The position numbers and the translations under genes were made by a program. Shown here piece after piece: positions 30,555 through 39,215 of a stretch of DNA of 64,000 bases. Each line of letters starts with the position of its first letter. Within the stretch, counting starts at the first letter, position 1. The DNA is taken from the NCBI GenBank assembly GCA_017404505.1, contig JAFRCE010000002.1, positions 1 through 64,000 of the forward strand, written 5' to 3'. Below the pieces are notes generated by a model, which made no database searches, was not told where the DNA came from, and saw nothing but the letters and a program-made list of their open reading frames with translations. This stretch comes from Solobacterium sp. (GTDB lineage Bacteria > Bacillota_I > Bacilli_A > Erysipelotrichales > Erysipelotrichaceae).

Positions 30555-33347
30555 ATGATCCCTAAGCAATATCAGGACTATATGTTCAACGAGAATGATT
30601 TTCTGCCGACAGATTATCAGGTTGACGATCCTGAAAAACTGGAATTATTAAAAGAACTCGGCGCTCTGATTACCGATGATATCGATAAACCGAGTGCCAA
30701 GAAGATCAGTCCGAATGATCCGGAAGTCTGGACCCTGGACAAGATCATGACCAAGGATGAAGTCCGCTTCATGCTGTCGTTCAAGAAAAAGAGAGTCAAC
30801 AAGTATTCGGTTGAGCAGCTTGCGGAAATGAACAAGATTTCCGTCGAAGACGCTCAGAAATTCTGTGACGGACTCTGCCGTACCGGTATTCTTGAATTTG
30901 ACCGTGAGAATGAAGATCATCACCGTCAGTATTTCATTCCGAAGTTCGTTGTCGGCTCCGGTGAATACATGATGATGAATTCCAATCTGCTCGAACGTGT
31001 TCCGGAAATCGCCACCATGTTCAACCATATGTCGTCCGTTCCGGTCGGCAAGGTTGCCCATATGGTTCCACCGGGCGGCGGCGGCCTCGGCATGCATGTC
31101 ATCCCGGTCGAAAAGGCAATCGAACATGAGAACAAATCGGTCAGCGTGGAACATCTGTCTCACTGGCTGAAGAAGTATGACAAGTTCTGTGTGGACATCT
31201 GTTCCTGCCGCCGTCAGCAGGCAATGCGCGGCGAAGGCAATGGCGACATCGCCATGTATCAGTGCCTGGCAGTCGGTGACATGGCGGAATTCCTGGTGGA
31301 AAGCCATAAGGATGCCCGTTACTGCACCTATGAGGAAGTCATGCAGATCCTCGAAATTTCCGAGAAGAAGGGTTTCGTCCACCAGATCACCAACCTGGAC
31401 GGCGAAGACAAAATCGTCGGTATCTGCAACTGCTCGGCCGGTTCCTGTAACGCGATCCGTACCTCGCAGCTGTTCAACACACCGAACATGTCCGCGTCCG
31501 CATACCGTGCCCATGTCGACATGATGAAGTGTGTGGCCTGCGGCAAGTGCGTCGAAGTATGTCCGGTCGGTGCCGCCAAGCTCGGCCAGAAGCTCTGCCA
31601 CAAGGACGGCAGTTCGACCGTCTATCCGAAGACACTGCTGCCGGATGCGGTGAAGTGGGGCCACGACAAGTGGAACAAGAACTACCGTGAAGACGCCAAG
31701 ATCAACTGCTATGAAACCGGCACGGCTCCCTGTAAGACAGCCTGCCCGGCTCATCTGGCTGTTCAGGGTTATGTGAAGATGGCCGCCGAAGGCCGCTTCC
31801 TGGATGCTCTGAAGCTGATCAAGCAGGACAACCCGTTCCCGGCTGTCTGCGGTGCGATCTGCAACCGCCGCTGTGAAGACAGATGTACCAGAGGCACGAT
31901 CGATCAGCCGGTCGCAATTGACGAAATCAAGAAGTTTATCGCTGCTCAGGAGCTCAACGAAGAGAAGCGTTATATTCCGGAATGCATGAATGACATCGGC
32001 GAACAGTGGGGCGATGAATACAAGGTTGCCGTTATCGGTGCCGGCCCGGCCGGTCTTTCCGCCGCTTATTATCTGCGCACCAACGGCTATCCGGTCACCG
32101 TCTTCGAAAAGGAAGAAGAACCGGGCGGCATGCTGCAGTACGGCGTTCCGAACTTCCGTCTGGAAAAGGACGTCATCAAAGCTGAAATCGACGTCATCCG
32201 GCAGATGGGTGCCGAGATCCGCTGCGGTGTCGAAGTAGGTAAGGATGTAACGATCGAAGAACTGCGTGAACAGGGCTACAAGGCATTCTATGTGGCGATC
32301 GGCATGCAGGCTGGCCGCAAAGCCGGTATTCCGAACGAAGAACTGGCTGAGACAGGTGTCGACTTCCTGCGCCGCATCAACCGTAAGGAAAAGGCTGAAC
32401 TCAAGGGCAAGACCGTCGTCATCGGCGGCGGCAATGTCGCGATCGACGTTGCCAGAACCGCTCTGCGCGCGGGTGCTTCCGAAGTTGAAATGTACTGTCT
32501 GGAAAGTCCGGATCAGATGCCGGCAGCAGCTGATGAAATCGCTGAAGCCAAGCAGGAAGGCGTCGTCATCAAGAACTGCTGGGGACCGAAGGAAATCGTT
32601 GCCGAAAACGGTAAGATCAAGGCGATTGTCATGAAACAGTGCACACAGGTCTACGACAAGGACGGCCGTTTCAGTCCGCTGTATGACGAGAATGAAACAA
32701 AGACCGTTCCATGTGAAAATGTACTGCTTTCCATCGGTCAGGCAGCTGTCTGGGGCGATCTGCTCAAGGGCACAAAGGTCGTTCTCAGAGGCAACGGCAC
32801 AGCCGAATCCGATCCTGTTTCCCTGCAGACAGCCGAGCCGGATATCTTTGTCGGCGGTGACATCCGTCACGGCGCAAGATTCGCCATCGACGCGATCGCC
32901 AACGGCCGGACACTGGCTGATTCCATTAAGCGTTTTGTCCATCCGGGTCAGTCAATGACAATTGGCCGCGACCTGCGTGAATTCATTGAATTTGACCGTG
33001 ACGATATCCTAGTCGAAGGTTATGACAATGCCAAACGCCAGGTTCCGGGCATGAAGCCGGGTGACGCTGCGAAGACATTCGAAGATCTGCGCCTGCCGCT
33101 GACCGAAGAACAGGTCAAGGCGGAAGCCAACAGATGTCTGAAGTGCGGAGCCACAGTCGTTGACACGAACCGCTGCATCGGCTGCGGTCTGTGCACGACA
33201 AGATGCGAATTTGACGCGATCCATCTCACCAGAGATATTCCGGAAGCGTCCCGCATGTACACCGCGGAAGAAGGCAAGCTCAAGGCGATCCTGCCGTATG
33301 CCGCAAAACGCGGAATCAAGATCCTGCTCAACAGAGGCAACAAGTAA
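30555..33347 (+). CDS. Large Fe-S/FAD oxidoreductase (GltD-like core with extra ferredoxin domains)
   Basis: 930 residues from ATG 30555, preceded by GGAGG. Regions in order: an N-terminal helical region; Cys pairs CVDICSC near 211 and ICNCSAGSC near 289; a 4Fe-4S motif CVACGKCVEVCPVGA near 325; the glutamate-synthase small-subunit Cys motif CKTACPAHLAVQGYV and CGAICNRRCEDRC near 390-445; FAD-binding VIGAGPAGLSAAYYL near 492; NAD(P)-binding VIGGGNVAIDVA near 621; and C-terminal CIGCGLCTTRCEFDAI near 872. It resembles electron-transfer flavoproteins that couple NAD(P)H to ferredoxin or another partner. Codon use is strongly biased, suggesting high expression. Partner and substrate unknown; it may reoxidise cofactors for the neighbouring one-carbon genes. 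Confidence 0.85.
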   Translation: MIPKQYQDYMFNENDFLPTDYQVDDPEKLELLKELGALITDDIDKPSAKKISPNDPEVWTLDKIMTKDEVRFMLSFKKKRVNKYSVEQLAEMNKISVEDAQKFCDGLCRTGILEFDRENEDHHRQYFIPKFVVGSGEYMMMNSNLLERVPEIATMFNHMSSVPVGKVAHMVPPGGGGLGMHVIPVEKAIEHENKSVSVEHLSHWLKKYDKFCVDICSCRRQQAMRGEGNGDIAMYQCLAVGDMAEFLVESHKDARYCTYEEVMQILEISEKKGFVHQITNLDGEDKIVGICNCSAGSCNAIRTSQLFNTPNMSASAYRAHVDMMKCVACGKCVEVCPVGAAKLGQKLCHKDGSSTVYPKTLLPDAVKWGHDKWNKNYREDAKINCYETGTAPCKTACPAHLAVQGYVKMAAEGRFLDALKLIKQDNPFPAVCGAICNRRCEDRCTRGTIDQPVAIDEIKKFIAAQELNEEKRYIPECMNDIGEQWGDEYKVAVIGAGPAGLSAAYYLRTNGYPVTVFEKEEEPGGMLQYGVPNFRLEKDVIKAEIDVIRQMGAEIRCGVEVGKDVTIEELREQGYKAFYVAIGMQAGRKAGIPNEELAETGVDFLRRINRKEKAELKGKTVVIGGGNVAIDVARTALRAGASEVEMYCLESPDQMPAAADEIAEAKQEGVVIKNCWGPKEIVAENGKIKAIVMKQCTQVYDKDGRFSPLYDENETKTVPCENVLLSIGQAAVWGDLLKGTKVVLRGNGTAESDPVSLQTAEPDIFVGGDIRHGARFAIDAIANGRTLADSIKRFVHPGQSMTIGRDLREFIEFDRDDILVEGYDNAKRQVPGMKPGDAAKTFEDLRLPLTEEQVKAEANRCLKCGATVVDTNRCIGCGLCTTRCEFDAIHLTRDIPEASRMYTAEEGKLKAILPYAAKRGIKILLNRGNK

Positions 33348-33358
33348 TACCAGAAAAA

Positions 33359-33392
33359 GAGGACTGATCGATGTGATCAGCCCTCTTTTTTT
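33359..33392. terminator. Terminator after the Fe-S/FAD gene
   Basis: GAGGACTGATC-GATGT-GATCAGCCCTC then TTTTTTT; one internal mismatch. It also overlaps the 3' end of the GNAT pseudogene. Confidence 0.8.
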
Positions 33393-33949
33393 GCGTCTTC
33401 CCATTCCTGGCGCCAGAGAATGTTGACATTTGTTTTTTCAATTTTGTCCAGCATGGTTTCGAAACTGATTTTCTTCAGAAAATGAAAACCACATTTTTCC
33501 TAGACACGCTTTGATTGACGGTTCCAGATAAAGTAGCCGCAGGTCAGGAATTCACCGTCGGTATGGGTGAAAAACCAGTCGATGACGGCTTTGACCGCTT
33601 CCGGCATCAGGCCTTGGCCCCAGTAGTCTTTTGCGAGAACAAAGCTGAGTTCTCTTCCTTTGAAATCATGCAGCTCGGGAATCTGCTTTTAATCATAGAG
33701 TTCAATGCCCAGCGACCCGATGACTTTTCCCTCATATTCCACGGCAAAGGTCTTTTTTTCGCGGATAAGCATGCCGAGGACCCGGGCGGATTTTTCCATG
33801 GACTGGTGCGGTTTCCAGCCGGCCATCTGACAGACCCCGTCAACATTGGTATATTCATACAGATCCGCTAGATCATCCTGCTTCCAGAACCTTAACAGAA
33901 GGCGCGGACTCTGTATCGAGACGTCTGATATATCAACGGGTATATTCAT
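33377..33949 (-). pseudogene. GNAT acetyltransferase with two in-frame stop codons
   Basis: The gene starts at ATG 33947-33949 with AAGGAGG upstream and reads IQSPRLLLRFWKQDDLADLY, typical of the RimJ/RimL-type GNAT family. It meets TAA at 33689-33691 after GSLGIELYD. The same frame continues with GNAT-like sequence (RELSFVLAKDYWGQGLMPEAV, a normal acetyl-CoA loop), a second stop TAG at 33500-33502 after NRQSKRV, and then EKCGFHFLKK to TGA 33377-33379. No frameshift separates the pieces. Stop-free homologues are expected to be about 190 residues, so this is a recently inactivated gene. Read-through is possible but unlikely. Confidence 0.85.
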
Positions 33950-34009
33950 GGCAGTTCCTCCTTGTGTTAAGATACATAATACTACAGATACTATCATTGT
34001 GAGGTGCGT

Positions 34010-34681
34010 ATGACATACAACGGAGTGATTTTTGATTTCAACGGAACGCTGTTTTTCGATACGAAATATCACGTTCTTGCATGGAACGAGATTTCCATGG
34101 AACTGTGCGGCCGGCAGGTGACGGAAGAAATCATGGACAAAGAGATTTCCGGCGTTCCCAATGCGGAAGTCGTGCTGCGTATGAAGCCTTCCCTGACGCG
34201 GGCGGAAGCGGAAGAATACTCCCGTAAAAAGGAAGAGCTTTACCGCGGTTTCGTACAGAGTGCGCCGGGCGGCGAACATCTCGTCAAAGGTGCCGCGGAA
34301 CTGTTTGACTGGCTGCGGGAAAATGACATTCCCTTCACGATCGCCAGTGCGTCGATCATTGAAAATATCGAATTCTTTATCCGTTATTTTCATCTGGATC
34401 ACTGGCTTGATCCGGCCATGATCGTTTATGACGACGGCTCATACCAGGATAAGATCAGCATGTTCGAAGAAGCGAAAAAAAGAATCCATGCTGATCAGAT
34501 CCTGATCTTCGAGGATTCTCTTTCCGGTATTAAATGTGCGCAGGAAATCGGCGCGGACGTCATCGCCCTTGAAACACAAAGTCTGATGCATATATACAAA
34601 GACTATCCGTGTGTGATCCATACGATGAAGGATTTCACGGACATTATTCCCTTCCTGCGGGAAATGCGGGCGTTTCAGTAA
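34010..34681 (+). CDS. HAD-family hydrolase with altered catalytic motif
   Basis: 223 residues from ATG 34010 (GAGG 5 bases upstream; a GTG two codons earlier overlaps the ribosome binding site). Layout is that of beta-phosphoglucomutase-like HADs: a nucleophile loop, a helical cap from about 20 to 85, the ASAS motif near 115, Lys in YQDKISM, and FEDSLSGI near 165. The first motif is FDFNGTL: Asp9 is kept, but the second acidic residue, normally Asp and acting as acid/base, is Asn11. Phosphatase or mutase activity may be changed. It converges on the FrlB-like gene with a 7-base overlap. Confidence 0.83.
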   Translation: MTYNGVIFDFNGTLFFDTKYHVLAWNEISMELCGRQVTEEIMDKEISGVPNAEVVLRMKPSLTRAEAEEYSRKKEELYRGFVQSAPGGEHLVKGAAELFDWLRENDIPFTIASASIIENIEFFIRYFHLDHWLDPAMIVYDDGSYQDKISMFEEAKKRIHADQILIFEDSLSGIKCAQEIGADVIALETQSLMHIYKDYPCVIHTMKDFTDIIPFLREMRAFQ

Positions 34682-35727
34682 TCAAACTGCCGGTAATAAC
34701 GGCGGATCGAACGCAGATGCCGGAGCTCGATTTCCAGCCAGGCATCGACCCGGTTCATGACGGAACGGATGATGAGCGGGCTGAGAATGCCGCGGAAGTG
34801 TTCGTCAATGCCGTTCATGGGGAATTCACTGCTGTCGATGATGGTGTAATTCGCACACACCTTCGGCAGGAAACGGGCTGCCCGTTCGGCCAGCGGCCGC
34901 TGCTCATCTTCACCGACAAACAGGATTACCGGCACGTCTCTGGTAATCACTTCCTGCATGCCGTGGAAGAAATCCTGGGCGGATACATATACGGTTCTGA
35001 TCCAGAGCTGTTCGGCCCAGTAGCACATGGCGGCCGAATACGCGGCGCCGGCCAGATTCCCGGAAGCGATGAAATAATGCGGCATATCCGGATGTTCTTT
35101 CAGGAAAGCGGATGTCTTCTGCGCGAACTGTTTCGCCCAGGCATCGCTTTCTTTTTCTGTTTCGGCGAGGTCTTTGGCCAGGCAGGCACTCAGCTGCCGG
35201 CAGAAACGGTCATATTCATCAAACTCATGATTGCGGTACATCAGATATGTGCAGACCAGGAAGAATTTGAGCTGTTCCTGTTTCGGCACACTGATCACCC
35301 AGTCAGCCATGCCAGCCAGTTCGGAATTCTCCGTATCGACAAAACCGAATGCTTTGGCACCGGCTTCATGGATCCTGCGGATCATGGTGATCATCTCCGG
35401 TGTGGTGCCGGAAACAGAAGAGAAAATCACGGCCGACTGAGCGCTCAGTCTCTTATTGCCGGTCGTGTTGAATTCCGCCGCGTTTTCCGCATAGACAGGC
35501 AGGGAAGATCTGCCACGCATGAACACTTCCGCCTGCTGGCAGGAGGCGTAGGTGCCGCCGATGCCAATAAAAAAGATACTGTCAAAATCATTCGCCCAGA
35601 TTTCATCGACGATTTTCTCAATGCGGTTGCGCAGGGAAAGAACGGAATTGATACTGCGTATCAGTTCCGCCTCGTCAAAAGCGGGCAGCGGGGAAATGTT
35701 TTCTTTCCATAATTCAGCTGTATACAT
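34675..35727 (-). CDS. frlB: SIS-domain sugar-phosphate deglycase/isomerase (FrlB-like)
   Basis: 350 residues from ATG 35725-35727 (AAAGGAA upstream; the longer frame is rejected). Two SIS domains: FFIGIGGTYASC near 62 and SSVSGTTPEM near 113 form the sugar-phosphate site; IASGNLAGAAYSAA and YVSAQDFFHGMQE lie in the second. The family includes fructoselysine-6-phosphate deglycase and related Amadori-product enzymes. The FrlD-like kinase gene is immediately upstream on the same strand, which supports use of fructoselysine or a related sugar-amine. No dedicated transporter or frl regulator is beside them. Confidence 0.78.
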   Translation of the reverse strand: MYTAELWKENISPLPAFDEAELIRSINSVLSLRNRIEKIVDEIWANDFDSIFFIGIGGTYASCQQAEVFMRGRSSLPVYAENAAEFNTTGNKRLSAQSAVIFSSVSGTTPEMITMIRRIHEAGAKAFGFVDTENSELAGMADWVISVPKQEQLKFFLVCTYLMYRNHEFDEYDRFCRQLSACLAKDLAETEKESDAWAKQFAQKTSAFLKEHPDMPHYFIASGNLAGAAYSAAMCYWAEQLWIRTVYVSAQDFFHGMQEVITRDVPVILFVGEDEQRPLAERAARFLPKVCANYTIIDSSEFPMNGIDEHFRGILSPLIIRSVMNRVDAWLEIELRHLRSIRRYYRQFDY

Positions 35728-35737
35728 GTTTATTCCT

Positions 35738-36541
35738 TTACTGCACAAAGGCGCCATGATGCTTCAAAACCGGCAGAGCCGCTTCGGAAGCTTTTTTGAT
35801 GCACTCCTTCAGTTCTGAACCTTTCGCGTATTCATACAGGAACCCGGCGATATAACTGTCTCCGGCTCCAATGGTATCCTTGATTTCCTCTTCCGGAATG
35901 ATCTGGTATTTCAGTATGCCGTCGCTGTTCAAACAGAGAGAACCTCTATGTCCGCACATGGCAATGACAAGTTTCGGACCCATGCGCATGATTTCCAGCA
36001 TGTCACCGACCGTGGTTTCAAAATCGCTTTCCGACGAGAAGAAGAGCAGATCGCAGTATGGCATCGCCAGCATGGCGGCCGGATCGTCAGGCCGGTCAGC
36101 CGCGTCATAGGCAATGATCAGATTTTCTTTTTCCTTCAGGCGGGGAAGAAACTCCTCCTGGTGTCCCCAGAGATCGCTCAGAACGATGTCGTGGTCCATG
36201 ATAAACGAAATATCGTCATCGGACAGTTTCCAGCTGGCCATGACACCTTCATCGTAATCGCCGAGAATCCTCTCATGATCTTTGATTTCCACCTGACAGA
36301 ACGCGGTTTTTCCGTGTTCCGTGCGGAAATGTGAAAGGTCGATTTCCCGGTTCTGCAGAGCGTTTCTGAGCAGATCACCATATTCATCGTCACCGGCGCA
36401 GCTGAGCAGGGAAACCGGCATTCCTTTTTCGGCAGCCATGACAGCGGTATTCACCGGACCGCCGCCGGCAAACGGACTGCCGCCGTTCAAATCAGTATAG
36501 TAATCGATACAGCAACTTCCAAAACAGGCAAGACGCTTCAT
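35738..36541 (-). CDS. frlD: PfkB-family sugar kinase (FrlD-like)
   Basis: 267 residues from ATG 36539-36541, preceded by AAGGAAGG. Substrate-binding FAGGGPVNTAVMAA near 25, and the PfkB signature with catalytic base DTIGAGDSYIAGFL near 225 (Asp in GAGD). Short length matches fructoselysine 6-kinase. It would phosphorylate the sugar-amine before deglycation by the SIS enzyme 10 bases downstream. The exact substrate cannot be read from sequence. Confidence 0.8.
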   Translation of the reverse strand: MKRLACFGSCCIDYYTDLNGGSPFAGGGPVNTAVMAAEKGMPVSLLSCAGDDEYGDLLRNALQNREIDLSHFRTEHGKTAFCQVEIKDHERILGDYDEGVMASWKLSDDDISFIMDHDIVLSDLWGHQEEFLPRLKEKENLIIAYDAADRPDDPAAMLAMPYCDLLFFSSESDFETTVGDMLEIMRMGPKLVIAMCGHRGSLCLNSDGILKYQIIPEEEIKDTIGAGDSYIAGFLYEYAKGSELKECIKKASEAALPVLKHHGAFVQ

Positions 36542-36670
36542 AGAAAACCTTCCTTTTTTTATTATTTTAGCAAACATGTACGGTCAGTCCATCACAATGA
36601 TTCTGTATCGTTTTCATGCAAAAACAGCATATATTATGAAATAATGAAACCGGAAAGTGAGATGGTTGAA

Positions 36671-37228
36671 ATGAGAAAAGATTTTGGAAAGAAAACAATT
36701 ATCACACCGCTGCCGGTCGTGATCCTCGGCACCTATGATGAAAACGGTGTTCCCAATGCCATGAACGCGGCCTGGGCGGGACAGGTCGATGCCCATCAGA
36801 TCATAGTCAGTCTTTCGAAGCACAAGACAACAGACAACCTGCTGCTGAAGAATGCCTTTACCGTATCGTTCGCGACAAAGGATACAGTGACAGCATCTGA
36901 TTATTTCGGCATTGAATCAGGCAAAAACGCAGATAAGATCGCGAAAGCGGGTTTCCACGCGGTAAAAAGTGAATATGTGGACGCACCGGTCTTTACCGAA
37001 TACCCGCTGACCCTCGAATGCAAAGTTGTAGAACTGAAACCGGATACGGACGGCTATCTGCTGATCGGTGAAACGGTCAACATGAGCGCCGATGAAGCCA
37101 TCCTGACGGACGGCAAAGTGGATCTTGGCAAGATGCAGCCGATCATGTTCGATTCCGCCATGAACAAATACCGCGTCGTCGGGGAAATTGTCGCGGATGC
37201 CTTTAAGGAAGGCATGAAGCTGAAATAA
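36671..37228 (+). CDS. Flavin reductase-like (flavoredoxin) protein
   Basis: 185 residues if started at ATG 36671 (MRKDFGKK, where relatives begin). An FMN-binding split barrel: VVILGTYDENGVPNAMNAAWAG near residue 15 and SLSKHKTTDNLL near 48. It transfers electrons between NAD(P)H or ferredoxin and acceptors using FMN. An ATG at 36644 lies exactly 6 bases after TATTAT (36632-36637), so a leaderless start there, adding nine residues, is also possible. Confidence 0.85.
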   Translation: MRKDFGKKTIITPLPVVILGTYDENGVPNAMNAAWAGQVDAHQIIVSLSKHKTTDNLLLKNAFTVSFATKDTVTASDYFGIESGKNADKIAKAGFHAVKSEYVDAPVFTEYPLTLECKVVELKPDTDGYLLIGETVNMSADEAILTDGKVDLGKMQPIMFDSAMNKYRVVGEIVADAFKEGMKLK

Positions 37229-37232
37229 ACGA

Positions 37233-37268
37233 AAAACAGTGGTTCTCTTCGCTGAGGGCCACTGTTTT
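37233..37268. terminator. Bidirectional terminator
   Basis: AAAACAGTGG (37233-37242) pairs perfectly with CCACTGTTTT (37259-37268); convergent flavoredoxin and ridA genes share it. Confidence 0.8.
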
Positions 37269-37272
37269 AAGA

Positions 37273-37644
37273 TTATGCGATTTCGGCGATGGCTTCGATT
37301 TCACAGAGAGCGCCGGCCGGCAGTGTTCTGACAGCCACGCAGCTGCGGGCCGGTTTGGAGACAAAGTATTTTTCGTATACTTTATTGAAAGCTGCGAAGT
37401 CATTCATGTCGGCCAGGAAACATGTGGTCTTGACCACGTGATCATAGTCCGTGCCGGCTGCTTTCAGGACAGCGCCGACGTTGCGGCAGCTCTGTTCTGC
37501 CTGGGCTTCGATGGTATCCGCCATCGGACTTCCGTCCGGGTTGGCGCCGATCTGGCCGGACGAGAAAAAGAGACCGCCGGCAATATAGCCATGTGAGTAC
37601 GGGCCGATGGCTTTCGGGGCGTTTTCAGCAAAAATCTGTTTCAT
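37273..37644 (-). CDS. ridA: RidA-family reactive intermediate deaminase
   Basis: 123 residues. NAPKAIGPYSHG near residue 8, FFSSGQIG, and the C-terminal CVAVRTLPAGALCEIEAIA with the conserved Arg and Glu of active RidA. It hydrolyses 2-aminoacrylate and related enamines released by PLP enzymes. An ATG two codons upstream (37650) is 4 bases from AGGAGG, the chosen one 10 bases; either could be used. Confidence 0.92.
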   Translation of the reverse strand: MKQIFAENAPKAIGPYSHGYIAGGLFFSSGQIGANPDGSPMADTIEAQAEQSCRNVGAVLKAAGTDYDHVVKTTCFLADMNDFAAFNKVYEKYFVSKPARSCVAVRTLPAGALCEIEAIAEIA

Positions 37645-37766
37645 AATCATAGTTCCTCCTGTTTTTCATTATAAACGTCTGAATATCATTATTTCTTTCC
37701 TGTTTGTTCACATAGAATTCAAACTTCGTATTTATGATAATGATACGAAACTACAGGAGGCATAAT

Positions 37767-39212
37767 ATGCGGAAACAAATGAAACTTCTGGCCAGTGGAC
37801 TGCTGGCTGTATCCGTAGCCGGCTGTACCGGTACGGTCGTGAAAACAGACAATGTCGAAGAACCGGCAGAGACGGAAGCGGAAACGAAGACATATCTGAG
37901 TGAAGCGGATATTGAAATCAAAGAGACGCTCGAAAACACGGTGGACGGCGAGCATGTCATCACCGCCGACGGGGAAGACGCATCCTATGCGAACACAGCC
38001 GTCCTGAAAAGCGGTGAGGCATCCGGTGACGAAGCGGATTTTTACGGTGCTAACGCGGCGGTCTTCGCGACCAACGGCGCGGTGCTGGAATTGAAGGAAA
38101 TGGTCATCAAAACAGACGGCACGCATGCCAACGCTGTCTTCAGCTATGGCAGCGGCACGACGGTTCATATTGCCGACTCGGTGATCGAGACATCCGGCAA
38201 CTGCTCCGGCGGTCTGATGACGACCGGCGGCGGTACGACGAATGCCGAGAACCTGACGATTCACACGACCGGTAATTCTTCAGCGGCGATCCGTTCGGAC
38301 CGCGGCGGCGGCACTGTGACGGTTAACGGCGGCAGCTACACGGCGGAAGGCAAAGGATCACCGGTTGTCTACTCGACAGCGGACATTACCGTCAGCGATG
38401 CCCTGATGACATCCACTTCCGCACAGGGTGTTGTCGTCGAAGGCAAAAACTCCGTTACGCTGAACAACGTCGAACTGTATGCGGACAACAATTCCAAGAA
38501 CAGCGACAAGTCAGACTGGTTTCAGGCGGTGATGATCTATCAGTCCATGTCCGGTGATGCCGCGCAGGGCAAAGCAGCCTTTGCAATGAACGGTGGAACC
38601 CTCACAAATGCCAATGGTGACATCTTCTTTGTCAATAACACGACAGCCGATATCAGTCTTTCCGGTGCGGAAATCATCAACAATGATACGGCCGGCAATT
38701 TCCTGCGGGCAGCCGCGGCCGGCTGGGGCAGGGAAGGATCGAACGGCGGCCATGTGAATATGTACGCGAAAAAGCAGACGATCAACGGCAACATGCTGGT
38801 GGACAGTGTATCCACATTGAATCTGTATCTTGACAATGCGTCGTCCTTCCAGGGGGCTATCAATCCGGATGGCCAGGAAGGGGAAGTGTATGTGGAACTG
38901 AAAAACGGCTCCGTATGGAAACTGAGCGCGGATTCCTATATTACTTCACTGACCTGTGAAACGGACAGCATCGACCTGAACGGTCATACTTTATATGTCA
39001 ATGGTGAGGCATATAAAGAAGGCACAGCCACCACAGGCGAAGCTATCGAAGTGACTGTTTCATCCGACAGCGGTATGGGCGGCATGCCGGACGGTCAGCC
39101 GCCGGAGAAGCCGCCGGGAGACGGGTCATCTCATGGTCAGCCGCCGGAAAAGCCGCCGGGAGACGGTTTTGGGGGCGGGGAGCCGCCGGCGAAACCGGAA
39201 GATCAGGAATGA
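37767..39212 (+). CDS. Beta-helix lipoprotein with proline-rich tail
   Basis: 481 residues from ATG 37767 (AGGAGG 7 bases upstream). The signal peptide ends in the lipobox SVAGC, so the protein is lipid-anchored outside the membrane. The body has many short hydrophobic/Gly/Thr/Asn repeats (TVTVNGGSYTAEG, ADITVSDALM, NSVTLNNVELYADN) typical of right-handed beta-helix proteins. The C terminus carries two GQPPEKPPGDG repeats and further Pro/Gly. Such proteins are often called 'hypothetical' or pectin-lyase-like; no catalytic residues are evident. A surface binding or wall-spanning role is plausible. Confidence 0.75.
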   Translation: MRKQMKLLASGLLAVSVAGCTGTVVKTDNVEEPAETEAETKTYLSEADIEIKETLENTVDGEHVITADGEDASYANTAVLKSGEASGDEADFYGANAAVFATNGAVLELKEMVIKTDGTHANAVFSYGSGTTVHIADSVIETSGNCSGGLMTTGGGTTNAENLTIHTTGNSSAAIRSDRGGGTVTVNGGSYTAEGKGSPVVYSTADITVSDALMTSTSAQGVVVEGKNSVTLNNVELYADNNSKNSDKSDWFQAVMIYQSMSGDAAQGKAAFAMNGGTLTNANGDIFFVNNTTADISLSGAEIINNDTAGNFLRAAAAGWGREGSNGGHVNMYAKKQTINGNMLVDSVSTLNLYLDNASSFQGAINPDGQEGEVYVELKNGSVWKLSADSYITSLTCETDSIDLNGHTLYVNGEAYKEGTATTGEAIEVTVSSDSGMGGMPDGQPPEKPPGDGSSHGQPPEKPPGDGFGGGEPPAKPEDQE

Positions 39213-39215
39213 CGA

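Noticed and set aside
30648..32942. A 764-codon open frame on the minus strand
   Set aside because: It lies wholly opposite the Fe-S/FAD oxidoreductase, whose motifs are unmistakable. It arises from codon bias of the real gene and has no ribosome binding site.
33377..33949. Stop-codon recoding (read-through) in the GNAT gene
   Set aside because: Two different stops (TAA, TAG), no sign of a selenocysteine or pyrrolysine element, and other genes use these stops normally.
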